The notes under the pieces were generated by a model that ran no database searches, had not been told where the DNA came from, and saw only the letters and a program-made list of their open reading frames with translations. From Lachnospiraceae bacterium (GTDB lineage: Bacteria; Bacillota; Clostridia; Lachnospirales; Lachnospiraceae), in the NCBI GenBank assembly GCA_017416465.1, contig JAFQCK010000161.1:1-55819 (forward strand): 55,819 bases of DNA, written 5' to 3'. The position numbers were made by a program, and so were the translations under genes. The stretch's first letter is position 1. The number at the start of each line of letters is the position of its first letter. Positions 26,218-33,719 of this stretch are shown here, one piece after another.

Positions 26218-27600
26218 CTATATTTCCAAATCAGTCTGTGCCGGGTCATCAATTAATTTTCCATCTTTATCAAATCTTGAACCATGGCACGGACATTCCC
26301 AGGTTTTCTCATCTTCGTTCCAACTCAAAGCACAACCTAAATGCTTACATTTTGGCGTTTTATTTGTGAAATGCCCTTTAGATAAACCTATAATACTTAT
26401 TCCCATATCTTTTATTAAATTTTTATATGACGCTTTCATATTTAATCTTTGCGGAGTAAATACTTCGCTATATGGACTAATATTACCAATAATTTCATCA
26501 CTGATTATCATTGCCGATACCATCGAGGAAGTCATTCCCCATTTTTTAAATCCTGTTGCTACGTACCAATATGGTCTAAGATATGAATATCTTCCTATAA
26601 ACGGAATCTCATCATGTGTAACACAATCCTGTGCAGACCAATGTGTGACCTCTTTACAATTAGGATAAAATTCTTTAGCCTGATTTCTCAGATAATCATA
26701 AATACCTAATTTCTGCCCACATTTACATTCATTTTCTTTTATGAATTTTTCATTATTACCTGTTCTATGTCCTGCACCACCTAATAGTAATAAATCTTTC
26801 GAACTTCTAAATGACAGACCATTTTCTTCAATTCCATAATACATACCATTTAATTTCTGTGTATTTTCAAGTGCTAAAACATAACTTCTCTCCTGATGTT
26901 GTCGTAAGAAATATAGTCCCGGTACATTAACAAATGGATAATGTGTAGCAAAAACAATATTATCTCCCCATATATCTCCTCTTTCTGTATACACCATATG
27001 GTCTTTAACACATAAAACTCTTGAATTTTCATATATTGTTAAATCTTTTGAAATATGCTCTATAAATTTTAGCGGATTAAACTGTGCCTGACCTCCAAAT
27101 TTTAATACTCCATTAACTTTAAATGGGAGTTCACATTCCTTTTCTAACTCTGCTCTAATCCCAAGACTGTTTGCTGCCCTAACTTCATTTTGAAGTTTTT
27201 CTATTCCCTCATTTTCACTTAAATCCGTCGAATACAGATACGCAGGTAATCTTTCAAAATCACACTCTATATTTTCTTCTTCGATTATTCTTTGATACTC
27301 CGATATAGCCTTCTGATTTGCTATAGCATATCTTTCAGCCTTTTCTTTACCAACTTTTTTTATGAGCTTATCATAAAATAATCCATGCTGGCTTGTAATT
27401 TTAGCCGTTGTATTTTTTGTCTGACCACTACCAATTTTGTCAGCTTCTAATACCACTACATCAAGTCCATATTTTTTCAAGCTTCTTGCTACAAGGAGTC
27501 CTGCCATACCGGCACCTATTACTACAACCTCTGCCTTACCATTTCCAATAAAAGACTCCCTATCATTTATTTTCGTTTCTTTGCTCCATATTGATTCCAA
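26218..27600 (-). CDS. FAD-dependent oxidoreductase with C-terminal Rieske domain
   Basis: The 460-residue protein has an N-terminal FAD-binding motif VVVIGAGMAGLLVARSLKK (about residues 25-43) of the DadA/glycine-oxidase type. A C-terminal Rieske [2Fe-2S] domain carries CKHLGC (C-x-H-x2-C) and CPCHGSRF (C-x2-H). It is similar in plan to Bacillus YhfW. The substrate is unknown. The start is TTG at 27600 with GTGAGG seven nt upstream; no ATG is available. The stop lies two bases from the superoxide dismutase remnant on the other strand, so the gene end may have been shaped by that rearrangement, although the C-terminal GKLIDDPAQTDLEI looks near complete. Confidence 0.85.
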   Translation of the reverse strand: MESIWSKETKINDRESFIGNGKAEVVVIGAGMAGLLVARSLKKYGLDVVVLEADKIGSGQTKNTTAKITSQHGLFYDKLIKKVGKEKAERYAIANQKAISEYQRIIEEENIECDFERLPAYLYSTDLSENEGIEKLQNEVRAANSLGIRAELEKECELPFKVNGVLKFGGQAQFNPLKFIEHISKDLTIYENSRVLCVKDHMVYTERGDIWGDNIVFATHYPFVNVPGLYFLRQHQERSYVLALENTQKLNGMYYGIEENGLSFRSSKDLLLLGGAGHRTGNNEKFIKENECKCGQKLGIYDYLRNQAKEFYPNCKEVTHWSAQDCVTHDEIPFIGRYSYLRPYWYVATGFKKWGMTSSMVSAMIISDEIIGNISPYSEVFTPQRLNMKASYKNLIKDMGISIIGLSKGHFTNKTPKCKHLGCALSWNEDEKTWECPCHGSRFDKDGKLIDDPAQTDLEI

Positions 27601-27709
27601 AATTAAACCTCACTCTTTATTTAATTTTTTTAGCTTTCCATATTTTAGTATATCCAATTATTGTAAAAATACCCGTTAAATTTCTCTTGAAAATTTCCTA
27701 AAAAAGTTG

Positions 27710-27738
27710 TTGACAAACTTCTATATAGATGATATTAT
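27710..27738 (+). promoter_or_regulatory. Promoter of tRNA-Leu
   Basis: TTGACA (27710-27715), 17 bp, TATTAT (27733-27738). An overlapping TATAAT three bases further would need a 20-bp spacer. The tRNA starts 26 bp downstream. Confidence 0.65.
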
Positions 27739-27763
27739 AATTAGGCATTTGAAATTAATGCTT

Positions 27764-27847
27764 GCGGAAATGCTGGAATTGGCAGACAGGCTAGACTAAG
27801 GATCTAGTGTTGGCAACGACGTGAGGGTTCAAGTCCCTTTTTCCGCA
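27764..27847 (+). tRNA. tRNA-Leu (anticodon AAG)
   Basis: The 84-nt sequence folds as a class II tRNA. The acceptor stem is GCGGAAA/TTTCCGC with discriminator A, and the D-arm includes GGAATTGGCAGACAGGC. The anticodon stem is CTAGA/TCTAG with loop CTAAGGA, giving anticodon AAG. A long variable arm GTTGGCAACGAC follows, then the T-arm with GGTTCAAGTCC. CCA is not encoded. It reads CUU codons; A34 could be deaminated to inosine. Confidence 0.95.
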
Positions 27848-27853
27848 CTGGAT

Positions 27854-27892
27854 AATCCTTAAGAACTTTAATAGTTTTTAAGGATTTTTTAG
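27854..27892 (+). terminator. Terminator after tRNA-Leu
   Basis: A 14-bp stem with one wobble (27854-27867 with 27873-27886, 5-nt loop) is followed by TTTTTT. aroE starts 33 bp further, so some readthrough may feed aroE, which has no obvious promoter of its own. Confidence 0.75.
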
Positions 27893-27924
27893 TTTTTGAA
27901 ATATTATAAAAAGGATTTTAGGTT

Positions 27925-28791
27925 ATGAACACAAAAATTACAGGACACACTAAACTTACAGGACTTCTTGGAAGCCCCGTTTCACACAGCATCTCTCCAA
28001 TGATGCACAATGATTCATTTAATATTCTTGGATTAGATTATGTTTATCTTTGCTTTGATGTTGATACTACTACTTTAAAAACTGCAGTAGACGGTATGAA
28101 AGCTATGGGTGTTCGTGGATTTAACTGCACTATGCCTGATAAAAATCTAATGTGCGAGCTTGCAGACAAATTAAGTCCTGCTGCTAAGATGATTGGTGCA
28201 GTAAATACTGTTGTTAATGATGACGGCATTCTTATAGGTCACAATACTGACGGAATAGGCTATATGAAATCCGTAAAAGCTGCAGGTCACGATATCATAG
28301 GTAAAAATATGACTTTGCTTGGTGCCGGTGGTGCTGCAACAGCAATATGTGTGCAAGCAGCTCTTGATGGTGTTTCTTCTATTGATATCTTCAGCAGAAA
28401 AGGTAAATTCTTTGATAGAGCTAAGAATCTCATTGATACAATTAATAAAAATACAGACTGTAAAGTTTCTTTATATGAATTAGATGATAAAACAATGTTA
28501 AATAAAAGTATCGAAAACAGTCATATTCTTACCAATGCTACCAGTGTAGGAATGGCACCAAATATTGACAACTGTATTATTACAGATGAAAGTGTACTAA
28601 GACCTGATTTAATTGTGTCTGATGTTATCTATAACCCTCGTGAGACCAAATTATTAACTATGGCGAGAGCTCATGGTTGCAAGACCTTCAATGGACTTTA
28701 TATGCTCTTATATCAGGGTGCTGAAGCTTTCAAGATATGGACAGGCAAGGAAATGCCGGTAGAACAGATAAAAGAAAAACATTTTTCTTAA
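27925..28791 (+). CDS. aroE: Shikimate dehydrogenase
   Basis: AroE reduces 3-dehydroshikimate to shikimate with NADPH. The substrate-binding GSPVSHSISPMMHN (about residues 16-29), the catalytic-lysine region MPDKNLMCEL, the conserved NTDGIGY and the Rossmann LLGAGGAATAICVQ are all present. The length is 288 residues. The K of the usual NVT(V/M)P-HK motif sits here in CTMPDK, as in some clostridial paralogues. It is a lone aro gene directly after tRNA-Leu. Confidence 0.93.
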   Translation: MNTKITGHTKLTGLLGSPVSHSISPMMHNDSFNILGLDYVYLCFDVDTTTLKTAVDGMKAMGVRGFNCTMPDKNLMCELADKLSPAAKMIGAVNTVVNDDGILIGHNTDGIGYMKSVKAAGHDIIGKNMTLLGAGGAATAICVQAALDGVSSIDIFSRKGKFFDRAKNLIDTINKNTDCKVSLYELDDKTMLNKSIENSHILTNATSVGMAPNIDNCIITDESVLRPDLIVSDVIYNPRETKLLTMARAHGCKTFNGLYMLLYQGAEAFKIWTGKEMPVEQIKEKHFS

Positions 28792-28839
28792 TATATTTTA
28801 TAAGATGAATACACGTCAAGCTACTTTTATGATATAAAT

Positions 28840-28869
28840 AAGACGTTGCCTTACTGACAACGTCTTTTA
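28840..28869 (+). terminator. aroE terminator overlapping the 3' end of yqeG
   Basis: AAGACGTTG (28840-28848) and CAACGTCTT (28858-28866) pair, followed by TTAT on the plus strand. The right arm also encodes the last codons (KRRCQ) of the convergent yqeG gene, so it is a terminator carried within coding sequence. Confidence 0.65.
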
Positions 28870-29366
28870 TTATCCCTTTTATAACTTGCAAGTACAATCT
28901 TTTCTAAATACCTCTTAAGCACAATCTGTATCTCTTCCTTGGGATGAATCGGTTTAACTAAAATAGTATACATTCCAACTCTATTAGCACCAAATACATC
29001 TGTGAATATCTGGTCACCAACAAACATAGTATTCTTTTTATCTGTTCCCATCTTGTCAAACGCCTTCATATAACTTTTTCTTGAAGGCTTATGAGCATCA
29101 TAGATATAATCACTCTTAACCACATCTGCAAATGATTTTACTCTTGGTTCTTTATTATTAGAAATCAGGCAGGTCTTAAATCCCATCTCCCTAAGATTTT
29201 CAAATAACTCTATTGCTCTTTCATCAGCAGGTGCACCATGTGGAACCAGAGTATTGTCAACATCAAACAATATTCCTCTAAAACCTTTTTCATAATATTT
29301 CTTAAAATCTATCACATAAGTACTTTCTTTATATTTTTTCGGATAAAATTTTCTTAAAATCTTCAT
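28851..29366 (-). CDS. yqeG: YqeG family HAD-IIIA phosphatase
   Basis: The 171-residue protein has HAD motif I DVDNTLVPHG (about residues 36-45), motif II serine in LISNN, and motif III/IV in FVGDQIFTDVFGANRVG. YqeG-type proteins are phosphatases of the phosphatidylglycerophosphate phosphatase class, or otherwise of unknown substrate. It overlaps the convergent aroE terminator at its 3' end and lies downstream of nrdR. Confidence 0.88.
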   Translation of the reverse strand: MKILRKFYPKKYKESTYVIDFKKYYEKGFRGILFDVDNTLVPHGAPADERAIELFENLREMGFKTCLISNNKEPRVKSFADVVKSDYIYDAHKPSRKSYMKAFDKMGTDKKNTMFVGDQIFTDVFGANRVGMYTILVKPIHPKEEIQIVLKRYLEKIVLASYKRDNKRRCQ

Positions 29367-29448
29367 TATTGTCCTTTCGTATTATAAAAACATCTATTGT
29401 ATCATAAGTAATTTATATTCTTACAATATTCTCATTATTACAATCTCT

Positions 29449-29898
29449 CTATTTATCAAGTAATTTTTTAATCTCGTCCATAAATGTATTAACATCTTTA
29501 AATTCTCTGTAAACAGACGCAAATCTTACATATGCAACAGAATCAAAATCCTTTAATTTATCCATAAGAACTTCTCCTATATGAGAACTGCTTATCTCCT
29601 TTACATCAAGACTGAATATATAATTTTCAACATCATCAACTAAAGCTGTAATCTCTGCCATAGATACCGGTCTTTTATGACAGGACCTTACAACCCCCGC
29701 CTCAATCTTAGAGCGATTATAAGGCTCTCTGTTCTCATCTTTCTTTATTACAATGAGCGGCACATTTTCAATTCTTTCATAAGTAGTATATCTTTTACCA
29801 CAGGTCTCACATTGTCTTCTTCTTCTGATGGAATTATTCTCCGCCGGTCTTGAATCAACTACTTTAGTGCTTTCTGTATTACAATATGGGCATTTCAT
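29449..29898 (-). CDS. nrdR: Transcriptional repressor NrdR
   Basis: NrdR senses ATP/dATP and represses ribonucleotide reductase genes. The N-terminal zinc ribbon is CPYCNTESTKVVDSR ... CETCGKRYTTYE (C-x2-C, C-x2-C). An ATP-cone domain follows (VIKKDENREPYNRSKIEAGV onward). The length of 149 residues is normal. It sits in the sigG-ylmC-nrdR order typical for clostridia. No NrdR box was sought elsewhere because no nrd gene lies in the window. Confidence 0.96.
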   Translation of the reverse strand: MKCPYCNTESTKVVDSRPAENNSIRRRRQCETCGKRYTTYERIENVPLIVIKKDENREPYNRSKIEAGVVRSCHKRPVSMAEITALVDDVENYIFSLDVKEISSSHIGEVLMDKLKDFDSVAYVRFASVYREFKDVNTFMDEIKKLLDK

Positions 29899-29965
29899 TT
29901 GTCCATTCCCTCCAACTCTTAGGTATAATTAGATACAATCATTATAAATAATATCGTTTCTTTGG

Positions 29966-30232
29966 TCAAGAACAGCGCTCACATTTTTTTAGCATCTCAT
30001 CTTCTTTAATCGACACAAGAATTATTTCTTCTCCAATTTGACAAATACATTTAAAAGGAATTATAAATTCTGTATCTCTGCCAAATAATCCGCATATTTT
30101 AGGTTCTCCCGGAACAATTATAGAGATAATACAACCATTATAAATATCTATCTCGACATCCTCAACAAAACCAAGTCGTTTGCAGGTACATTGATTAATA
30201 ACTTCCTTCTGTCTCAAATCACATATCCTCAT
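29966..30232 (-). CDS. YlmC/YmxH family sporulation protein
   Basis: The 88-residue PRC-barrel-like protein begins MRICDLRQKEVINQCTCKRLGF and contains the typical VEIDIYNGCIISIIVPGEPK and FIIPFKCICQIGEEIILV. YlmC/YmxH proteins are small sporulation-associated proteins whose function is poorly known. It lies 38 bp after sigG. Cysteines are abundant at the C-terminus (KKCERCS). Confidence 0.88.
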   Translation of the reverse strand: MRICDLRQKEVINQCTCKRLGFVEDVEIDIYNGCIISIIVPGEPKICGLFGRDTEFIIPFKCICQIGEEIILVSIKEDEMLKKCERCS

Positions 30233-30270
30233 ATGCCGACCACATTTTTTCTACATTTTATATAATATAT

Positions 30271-31053
30271 TCAATTAACAGACAAATAGTTCCTCATAGA
30301 TTTTAATGCATTTTTTTCAAGCCTGCTCACCTGCGCCTGTGATATTCCTATTTCATTAGCAACCTCCATCTGAGTATTTCCTTTAAAAAATCTCATCTCA
30401 ATAATACTTCTTTCGCGGCCTGATAATCTGCTAATAGCATCTTTCAAAGCCATTTTCTCAACCCATTTTTCCTCTTTATTATTCTTATCACTTATTTGGT
30501 CCATCACATATAAAGTATCCCCACCATCTGTATACACAGGATCATATAAAGAAACAGGACTTTGTATAGCATCAAGAGCAAGAACCACATCCTCTTTAGG
30601 CAAATCTATTTCTTTCGCAATTTCTTCTATTGTCGGTTCTTTTTGATTTTTCTTTGTTAAAATTTCTTTTGCATAAATCGCTTTATATGCTATATCTCTT
30701 AATGAACGACTAACCCTTATTGAATTATTATCCCTTAAAAATCTCCTAATTTCTCCCATTATCATAGGTACAGCATACGTTGAGAACTTCACCCCTATAC
30801 TTCTGTCAAAATTATCTATTGCTTTTATAAGACCAATACAACCTATCTGAAATAAATCATCAATATTCTCATTATTTCCTGCAAATCTTTTTGTAATACT
30901 TAAAACAAGTCGTAAATTACCTTTTATAAATGTTTCTCTGGCTTCTTTATCTCCTTTTTCAATTTTATCCCAAAGTTCTTCAACCTCATTACTTTTCAAA
31001 AGCGGAAGTTTTGCAGTATTTACTCCACATATTTCAACCTTATAAAGCGACAT
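30271..31053 (-). CDS. sigG: Forespore sporulation sigma factor SigG
   Basis: SigG drives late gene expression in the forespore. The N-terminus YKVEICGVNTAKLPLLKSNE is characteristic of SigG and is the anti-sigma-binding region. Region 2 has DDLFQIGCIGLIKAIDNFD and VKFSTYAVPMIMGEIRRFLRD, and region 4 ends VANEIGISQAQVSRLEKNALK. The length, 260 residues, is normal. The start codon is ten nt after GGAGG and lies in a predicted stem (31052-31116). Unlike the usual sigE-sigG adjacency, three extra genes separate the two here. Confidence 0.96.
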   Translation of the reverse strand: MSLYKVEICGVNTAKLPLLKSNEVEELWDKIEKGDKEARETFIKGNLRLVLSITKRFAGNNENIDDLFQIGCIGLIKAIDNFDRSIGVKFSTYAVPMIMGEIRRFLRDNNSIRVSRSLRDIAYKAIYAKEILTKKNQKEPTIEEIAKEIDLPKEDVVLALDAIQSPVSLYDPVYTDGGDTLYVMDQISDKNNKEEKWVEKMALKDAISRLSGRERSIIEMRFFKGNTQMEVANEIGISQAQVSRLEKNALKSMRNYLSVN

Positions 31054-31116
31054 ATTCCCATTTCCTCCGTCATCTTAATTATTTATCCATTAAAATGATT
31101 AACGAAATGGGAATAT
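31052..31116 (-). promoter_or_regulatory. Leader stem sequestering the sigG start codon
   Basis: On the minus-strand RNA, AUAUUCCCAUUUC (31116-31104) is fully complementary to GAAAUGGGAAUAU (31064-31052), 13 bp, with a 39-nt loop. The 3' arm includes the first two bases of the start codon and touches the last G of GGAGG. It would slow translation of sigG unless opened. In Bacillus a leader hairpin is reported to limit sigG (spoIIIG) translation in the same way. Confidence 0.6.
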
Positions 31117-31155
31117 TTTATTCTAATTATATATATTAAATAACTGGAAATATTT

Positions 31156-31194
31156 ATGTAACAGTTCAGACATTTTAGGGCTAAACTGTTACAT
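31156..31194. repeat. Palindromic intergenic element
   Basis: Arms ATGTAACAGTTCAG (31156-31169) and CTAAACTGTTACAT (31181-31194) pair over 14 bp with one wobble. It lacks a T-tract next to the stem. It shares TGTAACNNTTCAG with the element at 25863-25929, suggesting a dispersed repeat family. It lies between the GDPD stop and the sigG leader. Confidence 0.55.
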
Positions 31195-31212
31195 ATTTAT
31201 CAAAATATACAC

Positions 31213-33048
31213 CTATTTTAAAATTCTTTTAACCAATTTTACTACATATGGATTAGTTTCATATGATGTAAATGTTTCTTCAGCCAACACTGGGTCATCT
31301 GTGATTATCATGTCAACACCTCTTTCAAGCATCTCATTAATAGCCTCTGAAGTATTTACAGTCCACACATATACTTCCATCCCGGCATTATGAGCATCAT
31401 TAACTAACGATTGTGTAGCAAACGAATAATTGACACTTAATGCATCAGCAAATTCCACATGCGAAAAATCTCCATATGCCACATGCAGTACATATCCTGT
31501 CTTAATATTTTTATTATATTTTTTTACATTTTTAAGAGCTTTTGATTGAAATGAGGTAATAACACACTCATCTTCCATTTCATATTTTTCAATAAGTCCT
31601 ACCACTGTTTCTTCAAGTTTTTTCTCATGACCATTAAGTTTAATCTCAATATTTAATTTAAGTCTTCCCTTAGATAATTCTAACACTTCTTCTAACGTCG
31701 GAATAGTTGTACCTTCAAATTCTTCAGAAAACCATTTTCCGACATCAAGCTCTTTAATGTCATCGTACTCAACCTCCCATACATTCTTTTTAAGCCCACC
31801 AACTCTTTTAAAATTAGAATCATGCATAACAACTACTGTTCCATCTTTTAATTCCTGTACATCAAGTTCAACATAATCCGTAAGGTTTGCTATGGCAGCT
31901 TCAAAGGCTGGAATAGTATTTTCAGGTGCTTCTGCCGAATAACCACGATGTGCTGCCACATCAGTTTCGTTCAATAACTGAACATTAATACTTCCTCTTG
32001 AAATACCTATATTAAACGTAAGATAAAAAATATTTAAAACTGCTGAAAAGAATACTGTCAAATAAATAGCTCTTGTAAACTTACTTTTTTTATCCGTTTT
32101 ATCTAATTTTTTAGATTTATCTTTTTTTTCACACACCGGAACGACCATTTCCTCATACATCTTATTTTTTCTTACGAAATAATATCCCGAAAGAAATGCA
32201 AATGTAACCGGAACAATAATAAAGCTATATAAAGTAAGCCATAATTCATATAATACTTTTGCAAAAACTAACGATACTTTATAAGCTGTACTATACTTAA
32301 AAAACAAGCCTATACACTTCGTAATAACAAAGGTTATTCCCACGTACAGAAACATATATATCAGATATGCCATAATCTGCCATAACACATACGAAATTAT
32401 CAATCCTGGATATGAATTTTTATTCATATTAATACTTGCTTTTCTGGCATTTTTAAAGCTCATTTTCTCAACAGCAAAATAATTTATTACATTAATCCAT
32501 CTGATTAAAAACACTGAAAGTATCAAATACCCAATAATAACTCCCATGAATATAGGTTCATTTCTTTTAAGCATCAAAATAATAAATTCCGGCACTTTTA
32601 TCATGGAAACATATCCCGAAAAAGCTACCAGGTGGGTAATAGGAACTAACAAAATAATATAAAAAATCATTAAAAAATTACTGTTCCACAATAATTTAAA
32701 TGCAGATTTTATACCTTCTTTTATCATGTCAATCCAACCCACATTCATATTGTTGTAGGACATATGATAACAATATGCTAAAGCACTCATCTCAATTAAA
32801 GTAAATATAGCAAAAACAATTAGTAATAGCATAATAATCGCAATCGTTGTAGGTTTTAAAATAAACTCATCAAATCTTGCATTAGTAAGATAATTTATTC
32901 CGGATAGCTTTAATGCTATTTGAAAAACCTTAACCAAAAGAGGTGTAAAAACGGCAGTCGTAAATAACTTATATATTGCTTCAAATATTATTATATTTTT
33001 TATATTTTTTCTTAATAACGAAAATGCAATAAAAAATCTGTTTTTCAT
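31213..33048 (-). CDS. Membrane-bound glycerophosphodiester phosphodiesterase
   Basis: The 611-residue protein joins an N-terminal membrane domain (seven or eight helices, residues about 15-345) to a C-terminal GDPD domain (about 365-595). The GDPD catalytic residues are visible in AAHRGYSAEAPENT (His-Arg), ELDVQELKDG and VVMHDSNF. The last motif is VYVWTVNT. It would hydrolyse glycerophosphodiesters at the outer membrane face to glycerol-3-phosphate. It starts within the ATGA overlap of the upstream DUF5662 gene, so both are one unit. The pair is inserted between sigE and sigG. Confidence 0.9.
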   Translation of the reverse strand: MKNRFFIAFSLLRKNIKNIIIFEAIYKLFTTAVFTPLLVKVFQIALKLSGINYLTNARFDEFILKPTTIAIIMLLLIVFAIFTLIEMSALAYCYHMSYNNMNVGWIDMIKEGIKSAFKLLWNSNFLMIFYIILLVPITHLVAFSGYVSMIKVPEFIILMLKRNEPIFMGVIIGYLILSVFLIRWINVINYFAVEKMSFKNARKASINMNKNSYPGLIISYVLWQIMAYLIYMFLYVGITFVITKCIGLFFKYSTAYKVSLVFAKVLYELWLTLYSFIIVPVTFAFLSGYYFVRKNKMYEEMVVPVCEKKDKSKKLDKTDKKSKFTRAIYLTVFFSAVLNIFYLTFNIGISRGSINVQLLNETDVAAHRGYSAEAPENTIPAFEAAIANLTDYVELDVQELKDGTVVVMHDSNFKRVGGLKKNVWEVEYDDIKELDVGKWFSEEFEGTTIPTLEEVLELSKGRLKLNIEIKLNGHEKKLEETVVGLIEKYEMEDECVITSFQSKALKNVKKYNKNIKTGYVLHVAYGDFSHVEFADALSVNYSFATQSLVNDAHNAGMEVYVWTVNTSEAINEMLERGVDMIITDDPVLAEETFTSYETNPYVVKLVKRILK

Positions 33049-33593
33049 AAAGATTTACCCAAAACAACTGCCCTTCTGATATATTTAAAAGTATCCTCTT
33101 CTCCCTTATGCTTTAGCATCAGGAGAAGCTTTTCCAATTCCTTAGATGTTTTATCATTTATAATTCTTCTTTTTCTTCCTCTGTCAAAATATTCATACGG
33201 AGCAGAATTAGTATAATTTTTTCCTAAATATACTTTACTTGCCGCAACTCTGTCACAAAACATTTCTATAACATATTTTTTAGGCATCTCTACCGGCTCT
33301 ACTCTTCTGGTATTAATATTATAGTCTGTCCAATACTCAAAATGATGTTTATTTCTTCCTTTGTGGTGCATCCATGCTTTTGAATATCCATAGTTTTCCC
33401 TTTCACCTTCATTAGGACTTCTATCACCTTGATAATGAATTACACCAACAAAAAATTCCGAAGGCGAAAATTTAGATAAATCATGAGTAATTCCCTGTAA
33501 ATAAATTCCTGCCTTAAAACAATTCTTCATCACTTCATATTTATGCTTTATTATTGTATTAAAATGACCTTTTAAGTTATAAAATAAATCCAT
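33045..33593 (-). CDS. DUF5662 family protein
   Basis: The 182-residue protein matches the DUF5662 pattern: QGITHDLSKFSPSEFFVGV near residue 33, WMHHKGRNKHHFEYW near 74, and EMFCDRVAASKVYLGKNYT near 110. The conserved His-Asp and His-His pairs suggest a metal-binding helical enzyme of HD-domain type, an inference; no activity is known to me. It is cotranscribed with the membrane GDPD, whose start overlaps its stop by four nt. Confidence 0.82.
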   Translation of the reverse strand: MDLFYNLKGHFNTIIKHKYEVMKNCFKAGIYLQGITHDLSKFSPSEFFVGVIHYQGDRSPNEGERENYGYSKAWMHHKGRNKHHFEYWTDYNINTRRVEPVEMPKKYVIEMFCDRVAASKVYLGKNYTNSAPYEYFDRGRKRRIINDKTSKELEKLLLMLKHKGEEDTFKYIRRAVVLGKSL

Positions 33594-33626
33594 ACTTATT
33601 TTTTACACTATTCCTTTCAGCATAAA

Positions 33627-33663
33627 GTAAAATCAGACAGCTGCGAAACTTCATCAGCTGTCT
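33627..33663 (-). terminator. Terminator of the trigger-factor-like lipoprotein gene
   Basis: AGACAGCTG (33635-33643) and CAGCTGTCT (33655-33663) form a perfect 9-bp stem. The minus-strand flank is ATTTTACTTT, 57 bp past the stop codon. Confidence 0.6.
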
Positions 33664-33719
33664 AACTTATTATTACCATTACTAATATCTTAAATTATTA
33701 ATATTCTAAATCCTATCTG

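Noticed and set aside
26117-26668. A 183-codon plus-strand frame opposite the Rieske oxidoreductase
   Set aside because: Only its first about 33 codons resemble a protein (Cu/Zn superoxide dismutase end). The rest is the antisense of a well-supported gene. I report the remnant only.
31117-31155. SigF or SigG promoter upstream of sigG
   Set aside because: No convincing GYATA/GGNNANA or TGAATA/CATACTA pair with proper spacing was found. A promoter must exist but I cannot place it.
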